In this document: piece by piece, positions 1 to 12,800 of the stretch
Layout of the letters: the number at the start of each line of letters is the position of its first letter
How positions within the stretch are numbered: position 1 is the first letter of the stretch
Assembly (NCBI GenBank): GCA_028565635.1
Contig: JAOXYB010092161.1
Location: 1-22,133 of the forward strand
Direction: 5' to 3'
DNA: 22,133 bases
Source: Phoronis ovalis
Taxonomy: Eukaryota; Phoronida; Phoronidae
The notes under the pieces: generated by a model
Seen by the model: only the letters and a program-made list of their open reading frames with translations
Databases searched by the model: none
Told to the model about the DNA's origin: nothing
Translations under genes and position numbers: made by a program

Positions 1-764
1 TAATAGAAGCGCCACCTAGTGGAAAAAATAAAACTAATTTGGAAACCTGTCACAACTGTGCTCTGTATCCGCCCCTGCATCGAAACAAAAATATATGCAT
101 TTACTGGCTCATATCTCTTGATATATCTCAATCACAAATACAACTCATCACAAATAATATTCTGCATTGGATCAAGAATGGTTTTAATCTATTTGTTGCT
201 TATACTGCTTGAAACTGTATGCATCTGTTTGGCATGACTACAAATCCAAATATCAAAATGCAATTTTTATTTCAATATTAATTTTTGCAGAAATTATGAA
301 TTTAGACGATATGTTTACTTAACTCAGCCATTTTAATTTTTATCATGGTCAGAAAGAGAATATACATTCAAATAGTGAAAAATGCAAATAGAGTAGTCAC
401 AGGTATTTTTACATCCGATTTCATCTTATATTGAATAATAATATTATTTGTTAAAGTTTATTATGGTATAAGTAAACACAATAAAGTGTTCATCAGTTGT
501 GTGAATCAGGAGATAAGCAAAGCCAGTCAAAATCCTAACCTTTCTTGATTTGTTTAAATAAATTAATTTGCTTTAAATCTCAAAAATGCTCTCTCAAAAA
601 ACTCATGTACCATAAGAAAAATATGATGTTACAATTTTCCTGTTTAAAAATAAAATACCCTACCCTTATTTGTGTCAAGTTTGAAAAGTATCTTATGAGA
701 AATCACTTTGATACACAATCTTAAATACTGTATTTATAATGAGGTCAAATCATAGATTTCTTAC
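1..764. other. AT-rich sequence downstream of the last exon; no coding seen
   Basis: No EGF-like or other recognisable exon is visible on either strand. A plus-strand open stretch at 19–237 has low-complexity, Ile/Leu/Tyr-rich composition typical of chance frames. It probably is the intron after exon 24. A 14-bp CTCF-like motif lies at 9–22. Confidence 0.6.
9..22 (-). promoter_or_regulatory. CTCF-like motif
   Basis: On the minus strand 22 to 9 reads CCACTAGGTGGCGC. This fits every position of the commonly used CTCF core consensus CCASYAGRKGGCRS. It is a sequence match only. The same word also occurs inside repeats in some animal genomes, and CTCF is absent outside Bilateria, so function depends on the species. 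Confidence 0.3.
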
Positions 765-846
765 CTGCATTCTGCTTGGCCTGCTTCGGAATTATCAATA
801 CAGGTTCCTTCATTCAAACACAAGGAAGTCAAGGTGAGACAGTCAT
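765..846 (-). CDS. Exon 24: first two-thirds of an EGF-like module after SEA (last exon seen)
   Basis: This is an 82-nt stretch between acceptor TGTACTTAG and donor GTAAGAAA, phase 1 to phase 2. It encodes DCLTLTSLCLNEGTC, then IDNSEAGQAEC and part of the next codon. Four cysteines have EGF spacing and C-x-N-x-G-x-C; the last two would come from an exon further left. Joined to exon 23 it reads EIKDDCLTL, so an EGF follows the SEA directly. I found no matching phase 2 exon in 1–764, so the gene continues outside the window. Confidence is lower because the link to exon 23 uses a weak donor. Confidence 0.7.
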
Positions 847-3800
847 CTAAGTACAACAGTAAAACATAAAAGGAATTAGCACTGCTATAAATACACAAGT
901 CATATATAACCATCATTCAGTGTAATCTTCAAAGGTAATCAAACTATTTGGAAGTTTAACCCTGGGGGGGCAGTCAATATAAAATTGGGTGGGCATGTTC
1001 CAACAAAATTTCGCATGAAAGGGTACGTTTTTCGAACTGCCAGCGCGTAACATGCGTTGTGCACTTAGGGTCTGTTTTTTTTAAGCTAAAATCACGAAAA
1101 GGGCTGTTTTTTTAGAGGTGTGACACTTCGTTAGGTGTGTTTTTTCCCAAAAATCATTTCCTTAGGGGTGTATTTTTTCAAAAAACTCACTTCCTTAGAG
1201 GTGTATTTTTTGCAGAATTTCACTTCGTTAGGGCCTTTTTTGAAAAGCCATGTTGGAACATGGATACCCACTTTCATACTGGCTGCCCCTCCTGGAAGTT
1301 TAACTAAAAATTAGGTGGCTATCATGTTGAAACACAAGACAGATTTTACCCTTTACCCCGGGAGGTACTTGACAAAAAAGTTACAGTATATTAGTCCCAG
1401 ATTCAACATATAGGTTAATTGAGCATGTTGTTTTACTGTTATAGCTTTCAAATGTGATTGTACCTTTTATTTCTTCTTCAGCAATTGACACTTTTAACAC
1501 GGTTACTGTTCTGCCACCAACGATGACTTCACCTCCACTTGCAATGATGGCTATCTTAACTGAGACAGCTACATTATTTTTGTTCTCAGCTGTTAAGACA
1601 TGGTCAAAGAACACATCATGAAGCACAACCGTGCTACCAGGTCTATAAAGATAATAATGTCATTTTCAAAATTTGCTAATAATAACAATAGTTAAATGCT
1701 GCAGGCATTTTCCTGCAGCCAAGAAAGTCAATTTGACATCCGGACACAATGTAGTTGCACTGCAGGACGAGTACATTTATATATCAAATTTTTCTTTCTC
1801 TTCTTTTGTGCTGGCATTTTTGGTGGTTTTTACATTAACAGTCAGTACATGGCAGACTGGTAAAATTTTGATCTCGAGTAAAGTTTAAATGTTTCAGTAG
1901 AAAGAGAATCAACCCTCAATCAATCAATAGTTCCTTTTTCCTTATTAAGGAAAAAGGAGCTAACTTAATTATTATGTTTTTTAACTAGCTGAAACTTGCT
2001 AAACCTGATGAGGCTGTTTAAGCTATGTAATAGCAAAAGTACAAATTTTGTTATTTTGATAAAAAGTTTCCTGGGGATGGTCTTCAAATTGAAATAGCAT
2101 AGCTTTGGTGGTCATGTCAAAACATCTTGTGCTCACCTGACTCAGACAAACCAAGCTTCATAATTAATGTTGTCGATGCTGCAGTCTCACACTGGTGTAA
2201 AATATTTCAGAAAAGGCTCAGAAATGAGATCCACACCCTTGGGTGAGTATTTACTACATTATTTTCCTGGGGGTACTACTCGAGGTGGAACAGCAGAATT
2301 TTTTTGTGGTTATGCCTGCATTAAAGTTAACTAGGCTTAGGATACATAATATAATCTTCACTTCCTACCAGTTGTTTTGTGTGAAATGTTAGGTATCTTT
2401 TTGTAATGTTTTATTTTTGTATAATCCTTATTAAGAATAAGGCCCCAGGGGTACTTATCGATGCCCATCAGATAGAAAGTGTCAAGTGCCCAAGTTAATT
2501 ATGACTTTTTTGCATGTAAGCATTTTTAAAATACATTCTGCTGGGCCGTTCTTAATTTGCTACAGCAGGTAATATGATTAAATTTTAACTACTTTTTGAT
2601 TTCTAAAGTTTAGAATAATGTCTTTCTAAAAATGCACACCTTTTGTGTGCCTGTATCTATTTATTTTCTTACTTAAGATTTAGTAAAAAAACATTGAGAA
2701 AATAATTTTAAACTTACCGAAATCCTGTAACTTGAACACTTGAAAACCCTGTTAGATTTTGATAAAGACTAGTCAACTGAAAAATAAATACAACATATGA
2801 AGATCACTAGAATGTGTTACAGTATAGTACATGTTCCAGTATTAACTGTATTTTTATGTTTTCTATAAAGATGCAATACGCAGAATTTTACCATTCTGCA
2901 AGGATATTGCATATTACCAGCACCAGCTACTATAGAATATATAAATGGCTAACTGTTAATGGACAACTACAATGTTATATAACAATTCCCCATTCATACT
3001 AGTACTGGCATTTAGATGGTACCAAACAAAAAGGTGTAATTTACAGTTTGTAATTTATACTTACTGCATCATTCATCTCCTGTGCCAGCAGCTGAGTTTC
3101 AGGATTTGACAAATCACTGTATGTCTCCTTGTATGTAAGAGCAAATGTAAACTGTATCTCTACTTTTTGCTCAGCAGGTGTACCTGTCGAGACTGCTGGG
3201 GTATCTGTGGTTGTAGTTGAAAGTTCACAATATGTTCCGTTGCCATTATAGCCATTATTGCATGTGCAGTTGTATCCACCATCAGTATTTGTGCAGTTAG
3301 CATTTAAATCACAAGGATTCTTCTGGCATTCGTCAACATCTGAAATTGTAGAAAATGCACAGAATTATCAGTATCTAGATTTTCAACAAAACAATTCCTT
3401 ATTCTACAAATTTAATTACTTCTTTCTCTGGTAGGTTATTAAAATCTTTGTTAGGTAATTATGTTACCCAACTCTAGTTTGAAATAGCACTTTTTATAAA
3501 ATCAATTGTTATATAAAATAGTGCTGGTGAATATCAGAAGAGTTCAGCCTTTACGGTTAGCTTGTGGTAAACCTGCTGCATATCAACATGTATTTAAAAA
3601 ACTTATCAGGAAAATCCATATTTTGCATCCCTGTAACATGCCTATGTTTAAAACTCCAATACATTATTGTAAAGATATGTCCTCTTGGTTTGTTACTAAT
3701 TCAAAATGTAGGTACAATACATGCCAGTTGCTTACTAGCTAGTCACTACAATCAAGAGTGTGATCTGCTGCTTCTGTAAGGAGCATCACATGGTATCATC

Positions 3801-6800
3801 ACGAAACCACACAAAAAGTTTTTTCAATTACCTGTGCACACAACTGAGTTGGATGACCAAGATCCATTAGCGAGACATGTACTAACAAAAGAGCCATTAA
3901 ATATCTCATAGCCGTCGTCACAACTGAAGCCTATCGCATCACCAAACAGGAAACTAGTGCTGTTACTACTACCATGAACAGGTGTACCAGGATCACCGCA
4001 AGATTTACCTAGTATGAACAAGTTTTCCCATTTACAATTTATTGATAAAATCATCAACCCTCTTATATATATTACTATCAATTAATTATAATTTTAACTT
4101 TCTAACAATTATATGTATGGCATATGTATGCATATCTAAAGTAAAAGTTTTGAGATGTTTATAATTCCTCAAGTAAATTTTACCTCTTCATAGACTTACC
4201 TGTACATTGAGAGAATTAACTACTCTTTAGTGATACTCACAATTAGGTTTGATATCATTATATTTTCAAAAATGAATTTGGTCTGCTATCATTTGCATAA
4301 ATTGCTTCAATGGCACCTATCAGTACTCAACAAAATTTGAGTGTTCCATGGCAGTGCTTTTTAGAAATAATACACCAAATAAATATATTTAATAATATTC
4401 ATGTCTAGCTATAACACATGTTCACAGTTGAGTAGGTAGTATAGTATTTGACTTACGAGTGCATGTTAATGCAGAAGCATTCCAATTGCTATTAGCCTGG
4501 CAGGTAATAACAGCACTCCCGTTGACTGTGACATAACCCTCAGCACAAGTTAGTGAGATACTGTCCCCATACAGAGTGCTGCTTCCATCTGCAACTGTTC
4601 CAGCAGGAACAGTTGGTGGTCCACAGCTTACTCCTATAACAAAACAGAGACCGTAAGTTGGCTGTATCTGCTAATTTGAAGCAAGCAATTCGTAGCATTG
4701 GTAATTTTAAATACTTAGAGCAATACTCCTGAGTAAGTAAATCCGAGAAGTTGAAATAAATATTGACAGCTAAGTTGGAAACAATTTCGAATACCTGTAT
4801 GTACCATTATTGACATTTCTGACTTAATTTTTTCACAAGAAAATTTAAAAAATGATTTAAGGAGCCAAAAATTGCGGTACGTTCATATTGACCAGGCTTT
4901 AATACTACTGTAAACAGGTGTATCAGAAGCATTACAAATGAACCTACACAATTTTTATTTACTAAGTGTGAATTTAAATAGTTCAATAATAAACAATTGG
5001 TATGCATTTTGTGGAGCCATTGGTTGAACACTCAAATGAATCATGTAAACATACTAAAACCTGTGTCACTGTTCACTCACAAACATTTGAGAATGATTGG
5101 GTTAGTTTATTTGATTGTAATTAGTCTGTTTCCATCATTGCAAGTATTCTAACATACAATACATCATAACATGGAAAAAACCATCAACTAAATTTGAGTC
5201 AACTATAACAATGAGGACATCACACACATGTCTAAATACAATAAAATTGGTTTCACCATACTCTCTTAGGGGAGTGTTTACATTACAATTTGATTACATA
5301 GTACAACTGTTTGTATTCTGTATGGCCTTATGAGCTCTATCAAATATATTGTTCTTTATAAGATTACATTTGTGATGGCAGATCATGTGAATACATATAT
5401 TCTTTAACATTCTAACATTTTTCTGACAAATATAGAATCTTTCAGTACATTGGGTACTTTTGCTGTTACTACTTCTGTTTTACTCTTATACAATATTATG
5501 TTAGCATACATACTACTTTTTAAAAAGATAAATGAGCTATAATATGTGTACTGGAAACACAATAGTGATACTTACGTTCACAAGACAATGGTTCTCCACT
5601 CCAAGTACCATTAGCATGACATGTTCTAGAAGAACTGCCATTGTAAATGTGATAACCGTTATGACACTCATATGTGACAATCTCGCCATAGAGGTAAATA
5701 TTTCCTTGTAGGTGACTATGTTCATTAAAATCTGGATTTCCACAAGATTTGCCTGGAAAAGAATAAATTTTACTGTAAACAATAAAAGTTATTGCCTAGC
5801 AATAGAATAAACAACATTAACTATAATCAAAACCACAAACAAAATCTTATTTATCAGTAATTAATAAGTACATCTTTAATAAGTACATTTTTCTCTAGAC
5901 CTTTGCTAAATTATGCTAAATATGCCCTTTCTTCAGCTGAATATTAAACATTCCAAAATCCACATCCATTTTCACAGACTGGCCCTTCTCCCTGTCACTG
6001 TATGACTTTTCTTTTCTAGTTAAACTGCATGGCTATATTTTCCCTTTTTGTGAATACAGGATTACTTGTTTAAAAATGCATAGATTGATCAATGGGTTAG
6101 CAAAAGCACAAAATCCAAATCATGGCCCTTTAATTCCTAGAAAAAGTAGTGTCTGTCCTTTTGTTGAAACTTAATAAAAACAAGACATTTGTCATATCCA
6201 AAGCCCATCACATCACTAACATTTTATCATATTGTGGTTAGTAATCCTGATTTGTATGTGGGAAGTGCAATTCTTGGAGTAATTCTGTTAAGAGTTATGT
6301 ATGTAAAGTAAAGTACCAAATACAATGTCAAACATTTGGTTCGACATTTGACGTACTTCAAATTTGGAGCAACATGACATGCCTTTTCAAGAACCAACAT
6401 GGCCACCAGTCGGCCATCTTGGAAGTGATCCAGGTCAAAATTATAACCAACCTGTACTTTGACCCTGTTCCAAATATAAAGCTGATTTGATAAAAACTGA
6501 AGCAGTTATTGCAAAACAAAGAAAGTATAATTTCAACATGTATTCAATCTATACCAAATATGAAGCTGATCTAATAAACATTGAACCTGTTATCACGAGA
6601 CAAACAAGTGTAACAATTTGTGACAACATCAAGGACGATGATGCAGACTCTACAATTACATGTTCATTGATTTGGTATGATGGGGATAAAAATATCAACA
6701 AAAAGATTCGTCTATTGAACAATATATTTTACACACATTTTGTCTGTTATAAACACACATAATTTATGTAACAGTTTGAGCAGAAAGAACAATGTGTTAT

Positions 6801-9800
6801 ATACTATCAGTTATTAAACTATGCACTACATTCTGGTATCAATGCAAGCAAAGCAAGAAGGTGTTCCTATTTAAACTGATTCATTGGAGTGAATTCTTAT
6901 CTTAATAATCCTTACGTTGACAGGTCAGAGCTGTTCCATTCCAGGATCCATTTGCCTGACATGTTCTGGTTGTGCTTCCACTATTATATTCAAATCCGCT
7001 GTCACAAGCATAGGCTACTGTATTTTCATACAAGTAACTTGAACCTGTGATTGTACTATTGGCTTCTATGTTTGGAACAATACATTCAATACCTATAATA
7101 ATAATTTTTAATACAGAGCAGTTGTTGAAATAAAAAAGAATCACAATTCTGAAATTTAAAAATCTGAAAAATCTGTTCTTAAACACTGCAAGCTTAGTAT
7201 AGATCCCTTCAATTTCTATGACAGTCAGAAATGTTCCTCTACAGGAAAATCAGGAATAGTTCACTGGAAATGATAAATGGCAAATATACGAAAAGTACTC
7301 TGTTTTTAAAACATATTAATAATTTCTAAATGTTGCAGCACTGGCAGAAATAAGAAAAAAAGTTTCTTAAGTCAATACAGAAACAAACCATGTATACAAT
7401 CCATGCCTAACAAAGTTCTTTTTAAGCAAAATTAAATTCCTGCCCTGCAGAAAACAAAATGATACAAGGCACCAATATGACGATGATGCAGACTCTACAA
7501 TTACATGTTCATTTATTTGGTATGATGGAGATAAAAATATCAAGAAAAATGCTATATTTACAATTAGTGCCTCTAATAAAGTGCATATAAAAATCGGACA
7601 TTTTTTCTCAACCAGATGATTGAGATCAGCGGTCGCCATCAACGATGAAGTTCTCATGATGATGATAATGTCAAAAACATTGTTTGAGATTTTTTTAAAG
7701 ATGATTCAATTATAAAATTTGGAGATATAAAAATGTCAGCTTACGAGTACATGTTAATCCAGAGGCATTCCAAGTGCCATTAGCCTGGCAGCGTATTACA
7801 GCACTGCCACTGCCTTCAACATGACCAGTCGCACAAGTAAGTGAAATTGTGTCCTCATACAGAGTACTGCTTCCATCTAATTCTGTACCTGATGACACAG
7901 TTGGTGATCCACAGTTTACACCTAAAAACAGAACATTGAGAACTGGCTTGTATCTGTATATCACATAAAATAAGTATTTCTGATCAATATAAATCAAGTT
8001 CACAAGAAATAATGAAGTGTGCATCCATACATTGCAAATATTCTAACATACAATATAAGGAAACAATCATCAATTAAATTTGAGTCAACTATAACAATGA
8101 GGATGTCACATACATGCATAAATACAATAAAATTGGTTTTACCATACTATCAATGAAATAACTTTGCTTTTAGGGAATTATTTACATTACAAATTGATTA
8201 AATAGGACAAATGCTTGTATTCTGTATGAGCTCTATCAAATATATTGATTTTTATAATGTTATATTTGTGATGTCAGATCATGTTAATAATATATCTAAG
8301 AACATTTCTGACCAATAGAGAATATTTTAGTATAATGGGTACTTTTGCTGTTAAAAATTACTATATTTCTGTATATAATATTTCGTTAGCAGACATACAC
8401 TTTTTAAAAAAATGAATGAGTTACATTGTGTATTGGAAACATAACAGTAATACTCACGCTCACAAGATAATGGTTCTCCTCTCCAAGTACCATCGACTTG
8501 ACATGTTCTAGAAAAACTGCCATTGTAAACGTAATAACCGTTATCACACTCATATGTGACAATATCGCCATAGAGGTATAGATTTCCTTGTATGTGACTA
8601 TGTTTATTTAAATACGGATTCCCACAAGATTTGCCTGGAAAAGAATAAATTTGACTATAAACAATAAAAGTTATTGCCTAGCAATAGAATAAACAACATT
8701 AAGTTATAATCAAACGACAAACAAACCTTATTATCAATAACAAAATTAAAATAAGTACATCATTTTTTAAATATAATTCTTTTCTGGACCTTTGCTAAAA
8801 AATATGCCCTTTCTTCAGCTGAATATTGAACAGTTGTAAATTCTCACACTTCCACAACCAAATTCCAAAATCCATATCCTTTTTCATAGACTAACTAAAA
8901 TCCATACCATTTTGCTTCCCACTGTGTGACACTCCTTGTCTAATTAAACTGCATGGCTATACATGTCCTTTTTGTGAATACAGGATTACTTGTTAAAAAA
9001 GGCATAGATTGATCAATGGGTTAGCACAAGCACAAAATCCAAATCATGATGCTTTAATTCCTCAAAAAGGTAGAGTCTATCCTATTTTTGAAACTTAATA
9101 AAAATAAGACATTTGTCATGTCTAAAGAACATCACATCTCTAAGATTACATGATATTGTGGTTTGTTGTCCTGATTAGCACCTGAAAGTGCAATTTCTGG
9201 AGTAATTTTGTTAAGAGTTATGTAGTAAACTAAAATACCAAATACAATAAACATTTTGGATTGACATTTGACCTACTCAAAATAGGAGCAAAATGCCATG
9301 CCCTCTCGCGAATCAATATGTCCACCAGACATCTTGGAAGTGATCCAGGTCATAATTATAACAGACCTATACTTTGACCCTGTGCCAAATATAAAGCTGA
9401 TTGGATAAAAACTGAAGCAGTTATTGTAAAACAAAGAAAGTGTCACCCATAACAAAAAATTGTCACTCGGATTGACATTTGACCTACTTTTCAAGGTCAA
9501 TTTTAAAATGTCACTGTCACCAAGCATATAACAGCCACCAAACCATGACCTTTGTGAACCCACCTCCAAATTTTCCAGTCAAAAATGGCTTCATCTTTCC
9601 CGAAATGTGATATGTCCTCTGAGGAACAAACATTTGCTACCAGTTGGCCATACTGGAAGTAATTCAGGTCAATATTATACCTAACCTGTACTTTGACTTG
9701 TGCTTTTTACTCTGTACCGAATATGAAGCTGATCATATAAAAACTGAAGCTATAATTATAATGTGCAATCTCGAAATAGGATAATGTGATGTACCCTCTT

Positions 9801-12800
9801 GGGAACAAACATAGCTGCCAGTCGACAATATTGGAAGTAATCTGGGTCAACATTATAACCTGTCCTTTGACCTGTACTTATTCTGTACCAAATATGAAGT
9901 AGATCAGATAAAAACTAAAGCAGTTATTGTGAGACAAATAAAGTGTTAAGCAAAAGCAAAAAATGTCAAAGATTTGACCTATTTCTCAAGGTCAATTTAA
10001 AATGTCACCTAGCCTATTACGCCCATGCACCAACCTATGGCCTTCTTAGAACCATCTTTGAATCATTCAAGTAGCGCTTTGTTTTTGCAGTTTTAGAAGC
10101 AATGTTACACACCCTATCAGGAACAAATATGGCCAGCAGTCAGCCATATTGGAAGTAATCAATATCAAATTTATAAGCAACCTGCACTTTGACCCGCGTG
10201 GACCCTGTTCCGAATATGAACTTGAAGCTGATCAGGTAAAAAGTGAAGCTGTTATCGCCAGATAAAGTGTTAAATATGACAATGACGCTACTACTATATG
10301 CCAAGCCACTATGCGGATGGGCATAATCATCACTTGCATGCTATAATTAATAGTGATTATATACCCAAACGCATGCTCGAAAACATGCACATATATGGCC
10401 TTTGTAAATCCACTTTCGAAATACCGTGGCAGTGCTTATAGTCTTTCCGGCTATAAAAATAACATGACAATTAAATCATCCTGGGAACAATCATGTTCGA
10501 AGCGGTCAAGGTCAAACTGTATTTTTATCTAATTTACATCTATTCTATAAATAATACTAAACATGAAGCTGGTCTGATAAAAACTGAAGCTCTTATCCCA
10601 CTACCATTTCAGAAACAAACATGGTCACCAGTCAGTCACAATGGTAATGATTTTGGTCCAAATCGTCAAATCGTATGAACTTTGATTTTGGCCTCTATTT
10701 ACATTCTGAATTAAAGCGGACTCCCTGTGTGTCAAGAGTTTTCGAAGTCTGGGTAAAAAAGCAGCTTGACTTATAGTTAACTGCTACAAAATGTGAAATT
10801 TTAGGATTTACAGTTGATCGATTTTCAAGTTTCCTCTAAAATACCACCAAGCATCCTAGCCTTTTATGCACATCTATGGCCTTCATAAATCCACCTTCAA
10901 ATTGTCAGGTTAACATCTTGTTCTTATGGCTATAAACATGATGTAATGTGACATCATGGGTAAAACATGGGTACCAGTTGACCACACTGAAAGTGCTACA
11001 GGTCAAACAAATCTGACCTACATAATTCCGAAGTGTATTCAATCTATACCAAATATGAAGTTGATCTAATAAACAATGAAACTGTTATCACCAGACAAAC
11101 AAGTGTTATAATTTGTGACAACAACAAGGACGATGATACAGACTCTACAATTACATGTTCATTCACTTGGTATGATGGGGATAAGAATACTAGGAAAAAG
11201 ATTCATCTGTTCAACAATATATACACATTTTATCTATTGAACAAGTCACAGTTGTGACATATAGCCCCAAATACATAATTTGATAATAATTGCACTGATA
11301 TGTGATGATTATCAATATATCAACTTGGAAGAAAGAAATTATACAAAGCTAATAGTCTTGCTGCTTTATAACAGCAACCCCAACTATTTAAAAAAAACAT
11401 GGAAATGCAATTTTAGCTAATTAAAATGGTAAACAAAAGTATAGATATTATTTTTTCTTTGAGTAGGTCACATTACCTGCACAGTTACAATTTTCGGCGA
11501 AATTGTTAAGATTTTGAAATGTAACATGTACATTTGTATGCCAGAAACAAAAAACGTTTTGCCATTTTACTATAAAAGTTGCACGGAATACTATAACAAC
11601 GAGATCTTGAATCTGTGCTGAAAGCTTGACCATATTTTTGCTTCTTTGCAACTGACAAAACGTGTATGATCCCTACAAAATTGACAGTTGAACTGCACAA
11701 CTCAGAACCTTGTATCTGCTAAATATCAATGAAATCCAGCCGGTTATTTTCACGCAATGGTTCCAGATGGACATCAAACATGGCTGTCCACATTAGATCT
11801 GATAAGTTTGTACACCATCTTTATCCCCTGTAGTACCTTGTGTATCCAATAAATATCAAAAGAAATCCACCCAGTCATTTTCATGCAACAACTGCGGATG
11901 GACGGAAAGATGGAAATAAGGACAGAACCCAAATTATAAGCCCCCCAGACTACATCTGTTGGGGGCTAAAAAACACACAGCATCAATTACAATCTGTTAT
12001 ATACTATTAGCTATACGCTACCAGTTATTAAACTATGCATTGCATTCCAGTATTAAAGCAAGAAGGTGTTCCTATTTAAACTGATTCATTGGAGTGAATT
12101 CTTATCTTAATAATCCTTACGTTGACAGGTCAGAGCTGTTCCATTCCAGGATCCATTTGCCTGACATGTTCTGGTTGTGCTTCCACTATTATATTCAAAT
12201 CCGCTGTCACAAGCATAGGCTACTGTATTTTCATACAAGTAACTTGAACCTGTGATTGTACTATTGGCTTCTATGTTTGGAACAATACATTCAATACCTA
12301 TAATAATAATTTTTAATACAGAGCAGTTGTTGAAATAAAAAAAGAATCACAATTCTGAAATTTAAAAATCTGAAAAATCGTCCTCTTAAAACACTGCAAG
12401 CTTAGTATGGATCCCTTCAATTTCTATGACAGTCAGAAAAGTTCCTCTACATGAAAATCAGGAATAGTTCACTGGAAATGATAATTGGCAAATATACGAA
12501 AAGTACTCTGTTTTTAAAACATATAAATAATTTCTAAATGTTGCAGCGCTGGCAGAAACAAGAAAAAAAGTTTCTTAAGTCAAAACAGAAACAAACCATG
12601 TATACAATCCATGTCTAACAAAGTTCTTTTTCAGCAAAATTAAATTCCTGTCCTGTAGAAATCAAAATGATACAAGGCACCAATAGCTAAAATGCTATAT
12701 TTACAATTATAAGTGCCTCTAATAAAGTGCATATGAAAATCGGACATTTTTTCTCAACCAGATGACTGAGACCAGAAATCGCCATCAATGATGAAGTTCA

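Larger units (their letters stand above)
5140..7952. repeat. Proximal unit of an intragenic tandem duplication (CCP exons 16–18)
   Basis: This block of about 2.8 kb is homologous to 8030–13106. The left boundary is near the shared words 'GCAAGTATTCTAACATACAATA' (5140–5160) and 'GCAAATATTC…' (8033 on). The right boundary is near 7952/13106, where the shared intron sequence 'ACAGAACATTGAGAA-TGGC' stops matching. It contains exons 16, 17, 18 and their introns. The introns match as well as the exons, so whole genomic DNA was duplicated. Confidence 0.9.

Noticed and set aside
19-237. Plus-strand open frame of 72 codons
   Set aside because: Composition is Ile/Leu/Tyr-rich with no domain or splice context; typical of chance frames in AT-rich DNA.
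1383-1386. Possible donor GTAACT overlapping the TAA codon of exon 23
   Set aside because: It would end the exon in phase 2, and joining to 765–846 would then give an immediate stop codon. The donor at 1463 gives a correct frame.
5537-5782. Open frame on the minus strand in another frame over exon 18
   Set aside because: It reads the CCP exon out of frame. The spliced frame gives a complete CCP with all four cysteines and the Trp.
6487-6762. Plus-strand open frame of 91 codons, with a related one at 11033–11257
   Set aside because: Both lie in the degenerate intronic repeat. Their similarity is explained by the block duplication; the frame has no domain and is open only over repeat sequence.
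11448-11700. Two overlapping minus-strand open frames
   Set aside because: They lie inside the probable inserted element, share no frame with the gene and show no domain.
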